64,000 nt of DNA from Tanypteryx hageni (lineage: Eukaryota > Arthropoda > Insecta > Odonata > Petaluridae). The stretch lies in the NCBI GenBank assembly GCA_028673005.1, contig CM054117.1:34568561-34632560 (forward strand). The letters are read 5' to 3'. Both the position numbers and the translations under genes were made by a program. Positions 1-11,250 of this stretch are shown here, piece by piece. The first letter of the stretch is position 1; each line of letters begins with the position of its first letter. The notes beneath the pieces are model-generated. The model did no database searches and was not told the DNA's origin. It worked only from the letters and a program-made list of their open reading frames with translations.

Positions 1-17
1 ATGACATTTTGTATTGG

Positions 18-270
18 AGGGTTTTAGTGATATTTGTCCACTGATTCCATTTCCCGTTAAAATCGGACTATAATAACGACCACTTTACATGAAGACCTTC
101 ATGTAGCTTACAACGTACTATTTTCAACTCTAGAAACATTGGACATATTTAGGTACATGAAATTTGGTTTTAGGAAGTTTTACTAAATTATGTCTACCGA
201 TTCCATTTTTGGTTAAAATCGGACTATAACATCGACCACATTACATAAAGAACTTCATGCATTTTAAAAA
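18..270 (+). repeat. Two-copy tandem repeat, ~156-bp period
   Basis: A block around GTTAAAATCGGACTATAA (starting at 56) recurs at 212. The flanking matches are diverged but collinear: a GATTCCATTT box upstream and a GACCACxTTACAT then ACTTCATG box downstream. No coding potential is seen. The same pair occurs at about 46,091-46,343 in the second copy. Confidence 0.7.
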
Positions 271-955
271 GTGTCTCAATTTTGGAGTTTTACTAAACTT
301 TTTCGATCTCAAAGAACGCATTGGGATACTCTGTGTACTCCGACATGGACTACATCTTTCCATATATGATACTATTTGTAAAAAACGACTGAAAACCTTG
401 TTTCAATGACTGTGTGACACGAGATTCTGTTTATCGTTGAAAGGGTGCTGCATCTACGAATGATTTGGAAACCATTGCATTTAATAGATCTTATAGATTG
501 GAAAATATTGGTTTTGTGTTGGAGGTAGCGAAATGCGCATCTCACTTCTTCAATATTTTAATAGTCGTAGAAGTGACAAAATTTACCTAGTGACAGAGCC
601 CTTCCGAGGGGGTGAGAAGGGCAAACGGTTGTATATTTAAGCTGACGGAAGTTGTTAACGTTAATTTTACCATATTTAATAGTTATATAACTTATTATTG
701 TCCTACATTTCTTGATAAATAATATTTATTAATAAAGGACCCAATTCAGTTGTTTATTATGTTATTACTTGTCAAAAAATTGTTTTTAATCTCTATGAGA
801 GAGTACGGAAACATTTCGAATACAAACCTCTGAAGGTTTTGCCGTGGTATTGCCAATTAAGATTGCGTGTTCCGTAGTACGTTTTCGCTCTATAAATCCA
901 ATTTTATGGAAACATATCATTATTTTCTCTCGCAGAAACGTCAAGATAAAAAATA
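271..955. other. No gene seen
   Basis: AT-rich sequence without a supported gene. A short GC-rich hairpin (GCCCTTC with GAAGGGC) sits near 598-625. The overlapping small ORFs around 786-1053 run on both strands and resemble nothing. Confidence 0.5.
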
Positions 956-1730
956 CTAGTAGTTGGTGCTTGCATACTGCAAGCATTTCATCTCACATTA
1001 AAAGAACATTCATTTTTCAAACAAAAATTTCAACATTTCAAATAATCTATTAATTCTAAAGATTTCATTTCTGCAGCGATTTTCGTTTTTCCCACATGAA
1101 AGAATAATGGTTTAAAACAATCTCCAAATGTCGCAATTTTAAAAATTTTACACTTTCTTCATTATAAGGTTCTAATGCTACACAATCTAGCCAAATTTTA
1201 AAGTTGTAGCACTTCTACAAATAAAATAATATTTTTCTAATTGTTTAAATTTAAATAATCTTTAACGGCCGCCGCATAACATATATGGTAAAATTGAAAT
1301 GTTTATTTGTGTAAATTTACTATACTGTAAATAATTTGAAAATTTCAGCTTCCTAGCTCATCCCATAGTACCTAAACAGCTATCTATTTGTTTAAACTTT
1401 AAGTTTTTTTAACTGCCAAACAAATTAAAATATCAAAATTTGTATAATCCCTATTTCGTTTTTTTAATAATCCTACTTATAAAAAAATTTCAACTCCGTG
1501 GCACATTCGGAAATATATAAACCTTGAAAATTTGTTTAAACAATTGCGAATTTTTAGCGGCCGCATTGTTGCACTTTTTCAAGATTTTCGTTTTTTCTAG
1601 TCGGTTTTGCACAAAATCCTACCTAAGAAAAAAATTTCGAATCTCCAGCTTATCTGGAAGTGCCTAAACATTAGTATCCTCCTGTTATATGTTATATGTT
1701 ATATCCTCCTCTGTAAGAGTCGTCGATATA
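956..1730 (-). mobile_element. Helitron-like non-autonomous repeat, copy 1
   Basis: On the minus strand this repeat ends in a perfect hairpin (TGCTTGCA / TGCAAGCA, 3-nt loop). Eleven nucleotides then follow, ending in CTAG with a host T next, which is the arrangement of a Helitron 3' terminus. The body is shared with the repeats at 1,737 and 10,728, including a GCAGCGATTTTCGTTTTTCC box and an AAAGTTGTAGCACTTCT box. The 5' end (expected TC) was not located. No replication-initiator/helicase protein is present, so if it is a Helitron it is non-autonomous. Confidence 0.5.
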
Positions 1731-1736
1731 TAATGA

Positions 1737-2073
1737 CTAGTAGAAGGTGCTTGCATGCTGCAAGCATTTCATCTCACCTTGAAAAAACATTAATTTTTCA
1801 GACAGATATTTCACCATTAAAATTATTCTAGTAATTCTAAAGATTTCACCTCTGCAGCGATTTTCGTTTTTCCTACATGTAAAAATAATAGTTTAAAACA
1901 TTCCCCAAATGTTGCAATTTTAAACATTTTACATTTTCTCCATTATGGGGTACTAATGCTACACATTTGAGCCAAATTTTAAAGTTGTAGCACTTCTAGA
2001 AGTAAAATAATATTTTTCTAATTGTTTAAAATTTAAACATTTTTAACGGTTGCCGCAATATATATATGGAGAG

Positions 2074-2078
<5 letters not shown>
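1737..2078 (-). mobile_element. Helitron-like non-autonomous repeat, copy 2
   Basis: Second member of the family at 956, about 340 bp long, with the same CTAG-plus-hairpin end at 1,737-1,765 and the same internal boxes. It runs into the AT microsatellite at 2,079, which may mark its truncated far end. Confidence 0.5.

Positions 2079-2120
<42 letters not shown>
2079..2120. repeat. (AT)n microsatellite
   Basis: Uninterrupted AT dinucleotides, about 42 bp here. The matching tract in the second large copy (48,142-48,164) is only about 23 bp, so this locus separates the two copies. Confidence 0.95.
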
Positions 2121-2122
<2 letters not shown>

Positions 2123-2134
2123 AATAAAGCGTTC

Positions 2135-2485
2135 ATCATCAAGATTCCCGGAGCATTGACTGAGGAGCCGAGAATTGCCGTAGTGGAAGTCTTCTTCTGA
2201 TGTAGTAACCGAAAGTTGCCGGATTAAAAGCGTTTTTCTGAAGTAAAATCAACATTTGCAATAAAAAACGGTTTAGGTTCCAGAGAACCCAAAATTGCGG
2301 GGACTTACACTACCCGGAAGAAAAGTCAAGATTTACAGAAATAAAACTGTTTGATAGGAAGCTATGCGGGAATATGCGTGAGATGGAGAAACCGATAATT
2401 ACGGGAATAAAGGCTTTTTTGGATATAAACGGAGTTTCTCTGGATTAAATTCGTTTGTCACAAAAAGAATCCGATAATATCTGGA
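2135..2485 (-). repeat. Degenerate tandem motif repeat (CCGGCAATTCTCGG type)
   Basis: Read on the minus strand, this stretch is a series of diverged units of about 45-60 bp, each with a core like CCGGCAATTCTCGGTTTCTC followed by a GTCAA-like box and then a purine-rich GAAAAxGC box. The same pattern appears at 34,150-34,395 and, more decayed, at 42,410-42,590, both in the opposite orientation. It is noncoding. Confidence 0.55.
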
Positions 2486-2519
2486 ATAAATGGGTTTGCT
2501 CAGCGCATATTATGAAAAA

Positions 2520-2735
2520 TGCGGGACCAAGGTCATGTGACATGCGTGGGAAACAGAATCTGAAATTCATCAAATGTATTCATTTTACATAAATATAAGT
2601 TCGTTCGCAGAATTTGAAGAGTTGAATGCAACACATGTAAGCAAACGAAACAAGTAGGATAAGATCTACTGAGGCAGAGAGTGAATTTTGTTTTTTTCAA
2701 AACGTTTTTGCTAATACAGAATGTTAAAATTTATG
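2520..2735 (+). repeat. Orphan GH18-gene 3' flank
   Basis: This segment aligns with the sequence just 3' of gene C (28,480-28,680). Shared blocks include GACATGCxTGGGAA, TTTxCATAAxTATAA, CACATGTAAGxAAACGAAAC and AGGATCTACTGA-like boxes. No GH18 exons are left upstream, so a whole gene body has apparently been lost and replaced by repeats. Confidence 0.6.
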
Positions 2736-4245
2736 CATATTATTTTTGAGTACCATGAAATAATATAATATAAATATTTTGACTGACAAACCGAGAAAAC
2801 ATGCACAACGAGTCAAAATACTAAATCGATTGGCGAAAAACGAAGTCTCTTTTGTTCAAGAGTTAGCAAATGTGTCAGTCGGACCGGCCTACTCAAGAAA
2901 ACTGTTACAACGTAACAGAATACTTAACGGAAAAAAGAAGTCTCTAACTCTTTTTGTTTGGGGAGAATCAGAGTAACAGGAAGACAAAAAGACGTACAAA
3001 CAGGCATAAGGACGGACAATCCAAGAAAATAATACTATAAAGAGACAATAATGAAACGATTGGCGAAAAAAGGACATGTCCAGGTCGTTTGGTTTAGGAG
3101 TTATCGAGTGTGACTGACAGACGGACCTCCAAATTAAACCGCGGAAAACAATAAAGTTCAAAAAGTCTATTGCGAAAAAACTAAGTCTATCTTCTTTCGT
3201 ACAGGTGTCACCGCTTCAGACAGACAGACGGACAATCCGAACGAAATCGTGCTAAAAAGTACTTCCGAATTCTCTCTATATTAAATTTGTAGTCCGCAGT
3301 GGGAGGAGGTAGGACTTTACAATGCGGGTTACCGAAAACGAAAAAAATTGAATTCGGGCCTACAGGATCGATCTAATTATTTTAAGGTGAAATCGTAGAC
3401 GTAAATTTTGATCATTGATATTAGCCGTAATTTCCACAAATAAATATCAACATTCGTGCGGACTTTACAATAAGTCGTCCCTTTACACGGTTTGAAACCC
3501 TTGAGTCCGTTTTCAATACTCCCTCGATGATCCTTGTCTGGGTGTCTGCATGACCGTGTGTCTGTCAGTCTGTGGTGTAGTATTTGTTTGTGTGATAAGA
3601 ATTTTTCGTGCACCTTAACACAAATAATATCAATCAGCTCAGCACAAACCTCTATATTTAAGATAGATATTAGTAAGTCAGGATCTGAAAAGGTTTTGTC
3701 TGAATATAGTCAACCGAAACTGAAGGTTTACTTTTGTCATTTTTCAAACTTTTTCAAATTTCGTCCTTAGGACTTCATTTTTTCAAACATTTGTTATTAT
3801 CAAAACTGTAGAAAATGTTTTTTTAAAACTTTTTGAAACATTTCTTTGTAAAACGGATAGTGTATGAAATATTTATATCATTTGTCTGAATATGTAAAGT
3901 GCGTCACTAAGTGATACATTTGATTCCATTGCCATGATAACGTCACTTAAGGAATATTATAACAATCTGCATTGAGTAATACTCCATTCTAAGATACTCA
4001 AGTTACTGTCTCTGTAAACCGAAGTAAAATTTGTCTGATCGTTGTTTCCTAATGATCGTAATATTAAGAGCCGTCAGGTCATACACATTCAGCATATTTA
4101 TTATAAAGACTAACAATAAGCAAAGTTACATAATTACAATATTTTACCATCAGTTAGTGATGAATGTTGTGGTACTTCTAGGGATATACTTCAAAAGTGT
4201 TATTTAAAAAATAATGTTGATCCTTTCTGCCTTTAACTTTACCAT
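2736..4245. other. Noncoding, probable old transposon sequence
   Basis: No supported gene. The stretch 3,000-3,300 has repeated CAGACGGAC-type and GGCGAAAAA boxes, suggesting an old repeat. The two 78-codon ORFs overlapping at 3,377-3,770 are on opposite strands and have no recognisable features. Confidence 0.4.
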
Positions 4246-4716
4246 AGATCCTGTTGGTCATGTAACCATCGGACTTCTTTTATTGCATGCAATAATGTAA
4301 TCGAACAACTGTGACTGAAATACTGAATATTTCTCAGGAAAAAAAAACAAATAAATTCGGACCTTTAGAATCAATTGAATTATTTGAAGACGATATATTA
4401 GACGTACTCTGATCTTTCAAAATGATACGTAATTTATAAGAATAAATATAAAAATTCTTGCAAACAGATAATTCCTTATTGGAGTCTCTGCATAGCATTA
4501 GAAGAGATTATATATTAGATATCTAGTAGAAAACTGGGTTTCTTGACATGCAATTCATTCCTCTCGATTCTTTCACTTTATTGTGCTTATAAGCAAATTT
4601 TATCACTCGTTACTCTGTGCGAGGAATTTGAACGACGCTCATGATAAGAGTGAAAAAATTAAATATGGTTAAAATAATATTTTGGGTAGGGAATCCCCGT
4701 CCAGTAGGAAACAACC

Positions 4717-5882
4717 CAGTGGCGTAACTACATATTCTACCCCCCCCCCCCCCGCGAAAGTTTTCAATGAGCCCCCTTGAACAACCATACCAAAAATCAT
4801 CCGACATTCGCTTCGAAAATGTTTATATAAATGAATTAAGCACTATTTATTATATAGTTTTATTCACAATTCATTAGGCATTTTCAATGAGGTGATTTTC
4901 TTGTTCCTCTTTTTTAGTTCTTCTTCTAATTTTATTTCCTTGTCTTTTTCGCAACTACGCTAGTTGTACTTGAATTATCATTATCCATCGAAATAAATAG
5001 GAAAAACAACAAAATCATCTGCAGTGTATCTTGATACGTAATTAATAAACTGAATATATTATTACGAATTTCCCGATTTCTCGGTTTTTTAAAAGCATTT
5101 TCTTTTAAAACGCAGATGTGTACAATAACGGATTTCCCATTAGGTAGGAATATTCGTAGGGACGTTCGCGTTCTAGTTATGCAATGAATGTTGTTCATCA
5201 CCTTAATGGTGGATGGCAGGGTATGCTCATGTAGTAAAAGGAATTTACATTAAGTTCCTGTTAATCACCTGCGAGAAATCCTAGCTTTCGCTAATGACAT
5301 GTATTTAAGTACGTATGGATTAATACTTTATTACTTAAAAAAACACGAAAGTCGGGATGCTTTAAAAAGGGGCGCGTGATTTTTAAATCCTGCCTTGCAT
5401 ATAATAATATAAAAAAAACATACATGAATATAAGACAATAAGATAAAAACTAAATTATATTTTTATACTTATCAAATTACTTTAATGTTTCTCTCCTCAA
5501 AGACACCAAAAAATAATCAGAGTTTTCTGGTAGGCTTCACGGAATAACGTGTTCCTAACGGGCATACGCATTCACATCTCCAGTGCTGAACTCAGCCTTA
5601 TTCACTATATTATCGTCATGCCTATGGAACACAGTACAAAAGCTCCTTTCGTCTTCCATATGGGTTTGATGGATCCAGATGGATCTCAAGGAAAAATGAT
5701 TAACTTTATAATGACAAGCGGCCTGCTAGGCTCCGTTTGCAGTAAGTGGAAAAAAGAATTTTAGTAATGCCTTCTAAAAAATGCTAGGCCGGCGTCGCGG
5801 GCTCCCAGATTCTTCGGAGCCCCCAGACCCCCCCCCCCCCCCACGCGGTGGCGTACCTGGCTACATAGTAGTTACGCCCCTG
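4717..5882 (+). mobile_element. hAT-like non-autonomous transposon
   Basis: A 1,166-bp insertion with terminal inverted repeats CAGTGGCGTAACTAC (left) and CAGGGGCGTAACTAC (right, read inward). It is flanked by an 8-bp target duplication, AAACAACC / AAACAAAC. The uninterrupted site is present upstream of gene C near 23,091. An 8-bp duplication and a CAG-starting inverted repeat fit the hAT superfamily. Poly-C tracts lie just inside both ends. There is no transposase. Confidence 0.85.
5549..5767 (+). pseudogene. Possible captured peptidase-like exon inside hAT element
   Basis: A 71-codon open frame lies inside the transposon. Its later part (MDPDGSQG, then NFIMTSGLLGSVCSKW) loosely recalls the end of an M12B/reprolysin metalloprotease catalytic domain, where a Met-turn region and a Cys-Ser pair occur. 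The HExxHxxGxxH zinc motif is not present, so it would be inactive in any case. This is a weak resemblance only; it may be a chance frame. Confidence 0.2.
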
Positions 5883-5906
5883 AAACAAACCTACACAGTG
5901 CCAATA

Positions 5907-6179
5907 TAGACCAGTCAAATTAGACACTTTTTTGAAGGATAGGAGAAATAATTCCAAAAGTTATGAAACTTGGCGCATTTGTCCATTAGGGCAACCTAAC
6001 TAACATATCAAAAGTTGACATGCCTGACGTGTATAGGTCGGCCGTTTTGGCGCCAAAATGGCCGCCGGAGCACGACTCGCGACTGGCCTTTCGCGAATAA
6101 ATCGGAAACAGTGAGATATACGGCAAGTATCAAAACTTTATGAAATATTTCCCATAAAATGTCTAATTTGACTGGTCTA
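5907..6179 (+). mobile_element. MITE with 20-bp perfect inverted repeats
   Basis: A 273-bp element bounded by TAGACCAGTCAAATTAGACA and its exact reverse complement. The inverted similarity continues more weakly for about 50 further bases. It is flanked by ATA on both sides. Gene C lacks it: there CAGTGCCAA runs directly into AGCATAAG. No ORF is supported within it. The superfamily is uncertain. Confidence 0.85.
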
Positions 6180-8089
6180 ATAGCATAAGAAGATTCTCTG
6201 ATAAAAGTGAGTATATAGATTTTCACGAATCTATTACCCATGTGGCTAATTAGTTAACAATATATTCATAACCAAAACTTTGTAACGATGTTATAAACTT
6301 GTCACGTTAATACGAATAACCAGCAATATCGCACAGTATTGAATGTGACAGATAAATGTTAATTCCGCGAATCAATATCTCAGTTTTACACATACATATA
6401 TAATCACATAAATACTTTAATTTCTGCGGGTATTTTAACTTTTAGAATTGTCAATGCGGTAAAAATGAATGCCTTATGGATTGTCGTCGTCGGACTTTTA
6501 CAGTTGCTACTAGTGATCGGCAAAATAACTTCCAAATACATTCTATATTACTTAACAAAAATGTTAAGAAAAATCCATTGCGTTAATTTCGAGCGGCAGG
6601 AGATTAAACTTAAAAAATTTTCAGAAGAGACTCAAATATCGGACCATGAAAAACGATTTTTGTGTTACTACGCCGCAGCTACTAACACTTTTGGAGAGAA
6701 TCTGGAACTGGAAGAGAAATGTTTGGCTGTTTACTCATCTGATGTACGCAAAACGAGAAATCAACAATGAAATTGGGGCAGTAGAGCCGAGCCGTGCAAA
6801 AGATGCCTACTATGAAAAAAGGTCAAACGCGATAATAAATATTGATATCGGTATAATTCTCATTGGGAGTCATTAACAACAGAACTGCTAATAAATGATA
6901 ATTATTGGCATGAAGTTTATTCTGATTACATTAAATAGACATTCTTCATGAAATTTCCTTGCTTTTAATGAGCTCATATTTAACTTTTTCTTTTATGCTT
7001 CGCATATTATTGGAAATAAAATTACTTGAAATTTTAATCGCCTTTCTAATAACACTCAATATTTTCTGTTTCGAAGTTTACTATGATCGATTACCGAAGC
7101 TGAAGGAGATCAATACGAAAATAAATGTCCTACTGTACGTCGAGGCATGTTGCAGGAATAAGGCTAGTTATAGAACGAAATCTTAGATATGTCTAAGCGA
7201 GCGTGTTGAGCTATATGCTTGACGCAACCAATAACTACGTAAAAGACATTGCTCCGTAACAGCCTTGAAAAATCAAATTTAATGTCTAGACGCATTACCA
7301 TGATAAATTACAAAAATGTTATGAAAACGGTTGACCAGAAATTCATATTATCTCGTTTTCATTTTAATTGTCCACAAAAATTATTATTTACTACGAAGAG
7401 CATTTAATGCGTCTGAATTAAATCTCACTTTACCCATTACTCAGCTGCCATGTCATTCTTTTTACAGATACCACAAACAAGCTCTGAAAGGTCAAATTAT
7501 GACAGAAGCGCTGTTGCAACTTTTCAGAAACACGGATTCGACGGATTGGTAGTTGACTGGATTTTGCCAAAGGACAAAGAAAAGGTATAAAACCAATAGG
7601 TACATTAGTCTCACTCATTCATAAATTGTCCTCATAATGCAAGTATAAAAAATACAGGAACTCCTTGGTTTTGTCGTAATGATCTCTCGGAATGACGCAG
7701 AAAGCATCACCGTCATTCACTCAATAATTCCTCCTTTTGATATATTATCAAACTTCTATTGATAAAATACTAGTTAATCTGTTTAAATAATGAATAAGTA
7801 AACAACTAATTATGAAAATAATATAATCTACGACTGGTTGGTTTCTTAAAAAATCCTATATATGATTTTCCAAGTGTTTGTCCGTACGTATAGAGAAGAT
7901 ATATCACAAAAACGGAAATTTCCTAATAGAAAGCTACAAGAATAAACCTCCACGCCCGTTTGGCACAACTGCAAACAAAGCAGACATTGATTCTTCAATA
8001 AAAACGTCAAATATTAAATTTTGAGCTGATGCGATTACTATATATTGTGATTTTGTAGTTTGTGCATTGCAATGCTACACAAGCAGTAC

Positions 8090-8940
8090 TCATATCTCTG
8101 TGGATTTTATGATGTTCATCACAGAAAACAAAGATTTACACGAGTACGTTGATGAAAAAATAACTTAAAAATTGCCATAGCAACTCTTTCAGTGGTTCAA
8201 AAGTTTCAGAAATGGCATTCCACAGTATCAAAATTTAATTAATCTAATTAACCCCTGTCAGCCGATCGAATACAACAGATTCTAATTTTAATCTTTAATC
8301 TATAAAGTTTTGTTTTCATATTTATCTGGACTGAGAATAAAATTCATTTAAAATCACCCAGTCGAGTAGTTATAATTTTCTAAATAAATGTATGTATCGA
8401 CAAATTTTGAGTTTCTTAAAATTACATGAACTGTGCAAGTCTTGCCGAGAACTATTCCATAATTAAAATTAAAGTCTACCTAAGTTGTTTCGGAAGCTTT
8501 TTCGAGTAAGATTGTCACAAAATTCGACTTTGGAACATGCTTCTTCAAGCGGGAAAAGTACTTAAAACAACAATCTTTCAGGTCATGTTTGAATATTTTT
8601 CAGCTTGATCTAGAAAGCATTTATCATGTCGAACATAACATCAACAGGTTTTCCAGAATCTTGTAGTTTAATATTAAGTCTATTAAGATGCGATGATAAG
8701 TCGCTGAAAACTGCTTGCTGACCCACTCCACATCTGTTAGTTCAGAAAAAATTGTTCTTTTTTCCTCACTGAAAAACATTTCAATTTCATTTAAACACAC
8801 AACAAAGCATTCAAGTATACTACCTCGACTAAGCCAGCGCACATTGTTATACATGTACAATCCATTGTATACTGATCTATTTCGTTTAACAATGACTAAA
8901 ATTGACTTATATTTAGGGCTCGTGAAGCTATGAATTCATA
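8090..8940 (-). pseudogene. hAT transposase relic (ZBED5/FAM200-like) in intron 4 of A
   Basis: The minus-strand frame at 8,624-8,860 contains NVRWLSRGSILECF followed by LNEIEMFFSEE. This is the conserved segment of the ZBED5/FAM200-type domesticated-like hAT transposases (VRWLSRGxVLxRxxELxxEI). The rest is broken by stops. The same relic, in the same antisense position, lies in intron 4 of gene C (25,160-26,060) and gene D (37,080-39,200). Confidence 0.75.
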
Positions 8941-9096
8941 TAATAATTTCAACCATTTTACACAAGTTTTTAAAATGTTATCTAAAGTCGTTTGAATCAT
9001 GCTATCCTCATGATGAGATATTTCTTTTACCTACGTGCTTCTTGTCTGACTCCGCTAAAAACGCTGAGAATATCTGGTTGACCATCCACGCAATTT

Positions 9097-9790
9097 TGAT
9101 CTTTTTACTTTCTCTATAACGGAAGTATAGAGAAAGTATTGTTTTCATGAAAAAATCGAGTTCGAGATTTCAACGGAAATACACATTTTGAGGTCCACTG
9201 AACACGTTTTGACCACTTTCCCGATGATGTCTGTGTGTGCGATAGAAATTTTGTAGACGGGGTAACTCAAAACCTACTAATCAGGTCAACGCGAACTTCT
9301 AAAGTTTACATTTTTTAAAAGGAAAAGAGTTGATAAGTTTTGTTTAAAATTGGTCAAACGGAAGTGGGTATTTACTCTCATCACTTATACATTTCTTTAA
9401 ATATTTGATTTAATACTTGATCAATGTAAAACATTACTGGAATATGCGTTGTAAATAATTTAATTTTCTACGACGTTTACACGAAACATTTTCCCATGTA
9501 ATATTAAGAAATATTTTTTAAAATATAGATTTTTTTAGCTGCCACCACCACGCAACTTAGGGGGAAATTTTGTAAACACATTCCGTTTAGTTATTAGAAA
9601 CGCTCCTATTTATGTAGTAAATTATTGGAACTTCGTTGCTATATCCAATATCAGGAGGCCATGGCATGAGTTTCTTACTGTTCTTAATAAATTCTTTGCA
9701 TTTATTTCGCAGTTCCTTAAAATGTTTATTATCATTTAACGTATTGGGAACTTTTAGATATATTACAGGCATGGAGAAAATCATGTGGTG
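9097..9790 (+). mobile_element. Dispersed repeat starting with a 13-bp-stem hairpin
   Basis: It begins near a perfect hairpin at 9,106-9,138 (TACTTTCTCTATA and its complement, 7-nt loop). A long block then matches 30,640-31,440: CGAGATTTxAxCGGAAATACAC, TTTTGAGGTCC, CGATGAxGTCTGTGTGTG, AATCAGGTCAAC and GGAAGTGGGT. The tail is an antisense frame (9,587-9,784) containing MPWPPDIGYSN, also present as a relic near 31,250. This is probably a transposon of unknown class. C and D lack it at this position. Confidence 0.6.
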
Positions 9791-10563
9791 GCCACATCAA
9801 ACTTTTGAAAATTGAATGGCTGCGTCAGTTCCCTTGATCTAATAGTACATGTCACTTCTATATGCCTGTAAGCGTAAAATTATTACTAACAGAGTTAAAT
9901 TAAATGTTATATAATCATGTCGCTCCTTTTAGAGCTTACTTATGTTTCATTTACAATGCAATATTTATATTAGTTACATATAAAAGAGTTATAAAAAATG
10001 AAAATGATTTTTCCTCGATCCACATGTTCCTTTTAAAAGTCTTTGCCAGAGACTTACTTCACTTCACTTCACTGCTTAATGAGCTCCGCGCCGAATTCGA
10101 CGAGCACGACTTCCTACTCTCAGCTCTGCTACCAGTTGATGAAGAAATTTTGCATGTAGACCCCGACCTCAATGTGATAGTAAGGCGAGCATTATCACCA
10201 TAAATCAGGTTAAGACACATGGCATGATTCATTTCTGCTATATTCAGCATATTTCCTTAAGCAAAAGGTGCCCAATAAAAAAAACTTCCTTTTCAGAACT
10301 TGCGACTCCGTCACCATCAAGACCTTTTATATTTGGGACCCTTATGTCGGAGTCACGGGATTGTTTTCCTCACTGAATTCAGTAGTACGTACCAATATTG
10401 CAATGCGTGCAAGTCAATGTTGTTTATCCATGCATGTACGCCCGTGTGTGAACTTTGTTTTTATGGTATGTTAATTAATGTGATAAAAACAATCCACAAT
10501 TATATCAGACGTCAAATCAATGACGATACCAAATCCCAAAGAAAAAAATTATTCACGATTTAA

Positions 10564-10727
10564 TCCTATCACAGGAATCTCTATTATAACACGAAAGATG
10601 AGGTGACTTTTGCTAAGCGTAATTAGCTTTCAAAACCTCCTGTAGAGAGTGTGGAGTAACAGTGGAGTGCTGCAACCTGGCGGAACACTTTATAACTAAT
10701 AGAAGTCGTGTTCATCTTATAAATATA
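10564..10727. other. Junction between GH18-A remnant and Helitron-like repeat
   Basis: Short noncoding linker where alignment to GH18 exon 7 stops. No target duplication could be identified at the break. Confidence 0.4.
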
Positions 10728-11250
10728 CAAGTAGTTGGTGCTTGCATTCTGCAAGCATTTCATCTGACCCTGATAAACATTAATATTTCAGAGAGATATA
10801 GCATTATTAGAAATTTTTTTAATTCAAAATATTTCACCTTTGCACCCAATTTCTATCGTTTCTTATTGAACAATATTTGATTAAAACAATGCCTTAAATT
10901 TGCAATTTTGAGAATAATACACTTTATTTAATGTAAAGTGCTAATTCCCCACCATTTTGTCAAATTTGAAGTTGTAGCACATCTAGAAGTGAAATAATAT
11001 TTATTTAATTGTTTAAATTTCAAAAGTTTAATGCGGCCGCAATAACACTTTGTTGGAGCTTTTCAAATATTTGTTAGTTTAAATACACTGAGATTTACTT
11101 AACTTTAAAATTTCAGCTTCATAGCTTGCCCCAATATACCTAAACACTTATCTATTAGTTTAAACTTTAAGAATTTTTAACAACCAAAGAAATTAAAATA
11201 TCAAAATTTTTATAATTTTTAATTTCGTTTTTTCACAAAATCAACAAAAA
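10728..11250 (-). mobile_element. Helitron-like non-autonomous repeat, copy 3
   Basis: Diverged member of the family at 956. It has the same hairpin (TGCTTGCA/TGCAAGCA) next to a variant terminal CTTG instead of CTAG, and collinear body blocks. It abuts the 5' end of the LINE at 11,251 without a visible gap, so the LINE may have inserted into it. Confidence 0.5.

Larger units (their letters stand above)
4246..6464 (+). repeat. GH18 copy A 5' flank, split by two transposon insertions
   Basis: The pieces 4,246-4,716, 5,891-5,906 and 6,180-6,464 align in order with the upstream regions of gene C (22,660-23,400) and gene D (41,029-41,800, minus). The shared part includes the block GATAGGGAATC...CCAGTAGGAAACAA. 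Two insertions absent from C and D interrupt it, so C preserves the empty sites for both. Confidence 0.8.
6465..10563 (+). pseudogene. GH18 chitinase-like pseudogene A
   Basis: Decayed member of the local GH18 family. Exons recognisable by alignment to C and D are 1 (6465-6519, signal peptide MNALWIVVVGLLQLLLVIG), 2 (6628-6821), 3 (7077-7162), 4 (7468-7584, with DGLVVDWILP at the catalytic motif), 5 (10040-10184) and 6 (10297-10384). The first codons of exon 7 follow at about 10516, then a stop. Exon 2 is 10 nt shorter than in D, and exon 5 carries a 5-nt insertion (repeated CTTCA), so the frame is broken twice. Exons 8 and 9 are absent. The splice donors of exons 1, 3 and 5 read GC instead of GT. 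Intron 4 is inflated by a hAT relic and a second repeat. Confidence 0.88.

Noticed and set aside
3377..3770. Two overlapping 78-codon ORFs on opposite strands, conserved in both large copies
   Set aside because: Conservation is explained by the recent duplication; no motif, no codon signature, no splice context.
4932..5201. 89-codon minus-strand ORF inside the hAT-like element
   Set aside because: No transposase motif (no RW-type or dimerisation signature); identical in both copies only because of the duplication.
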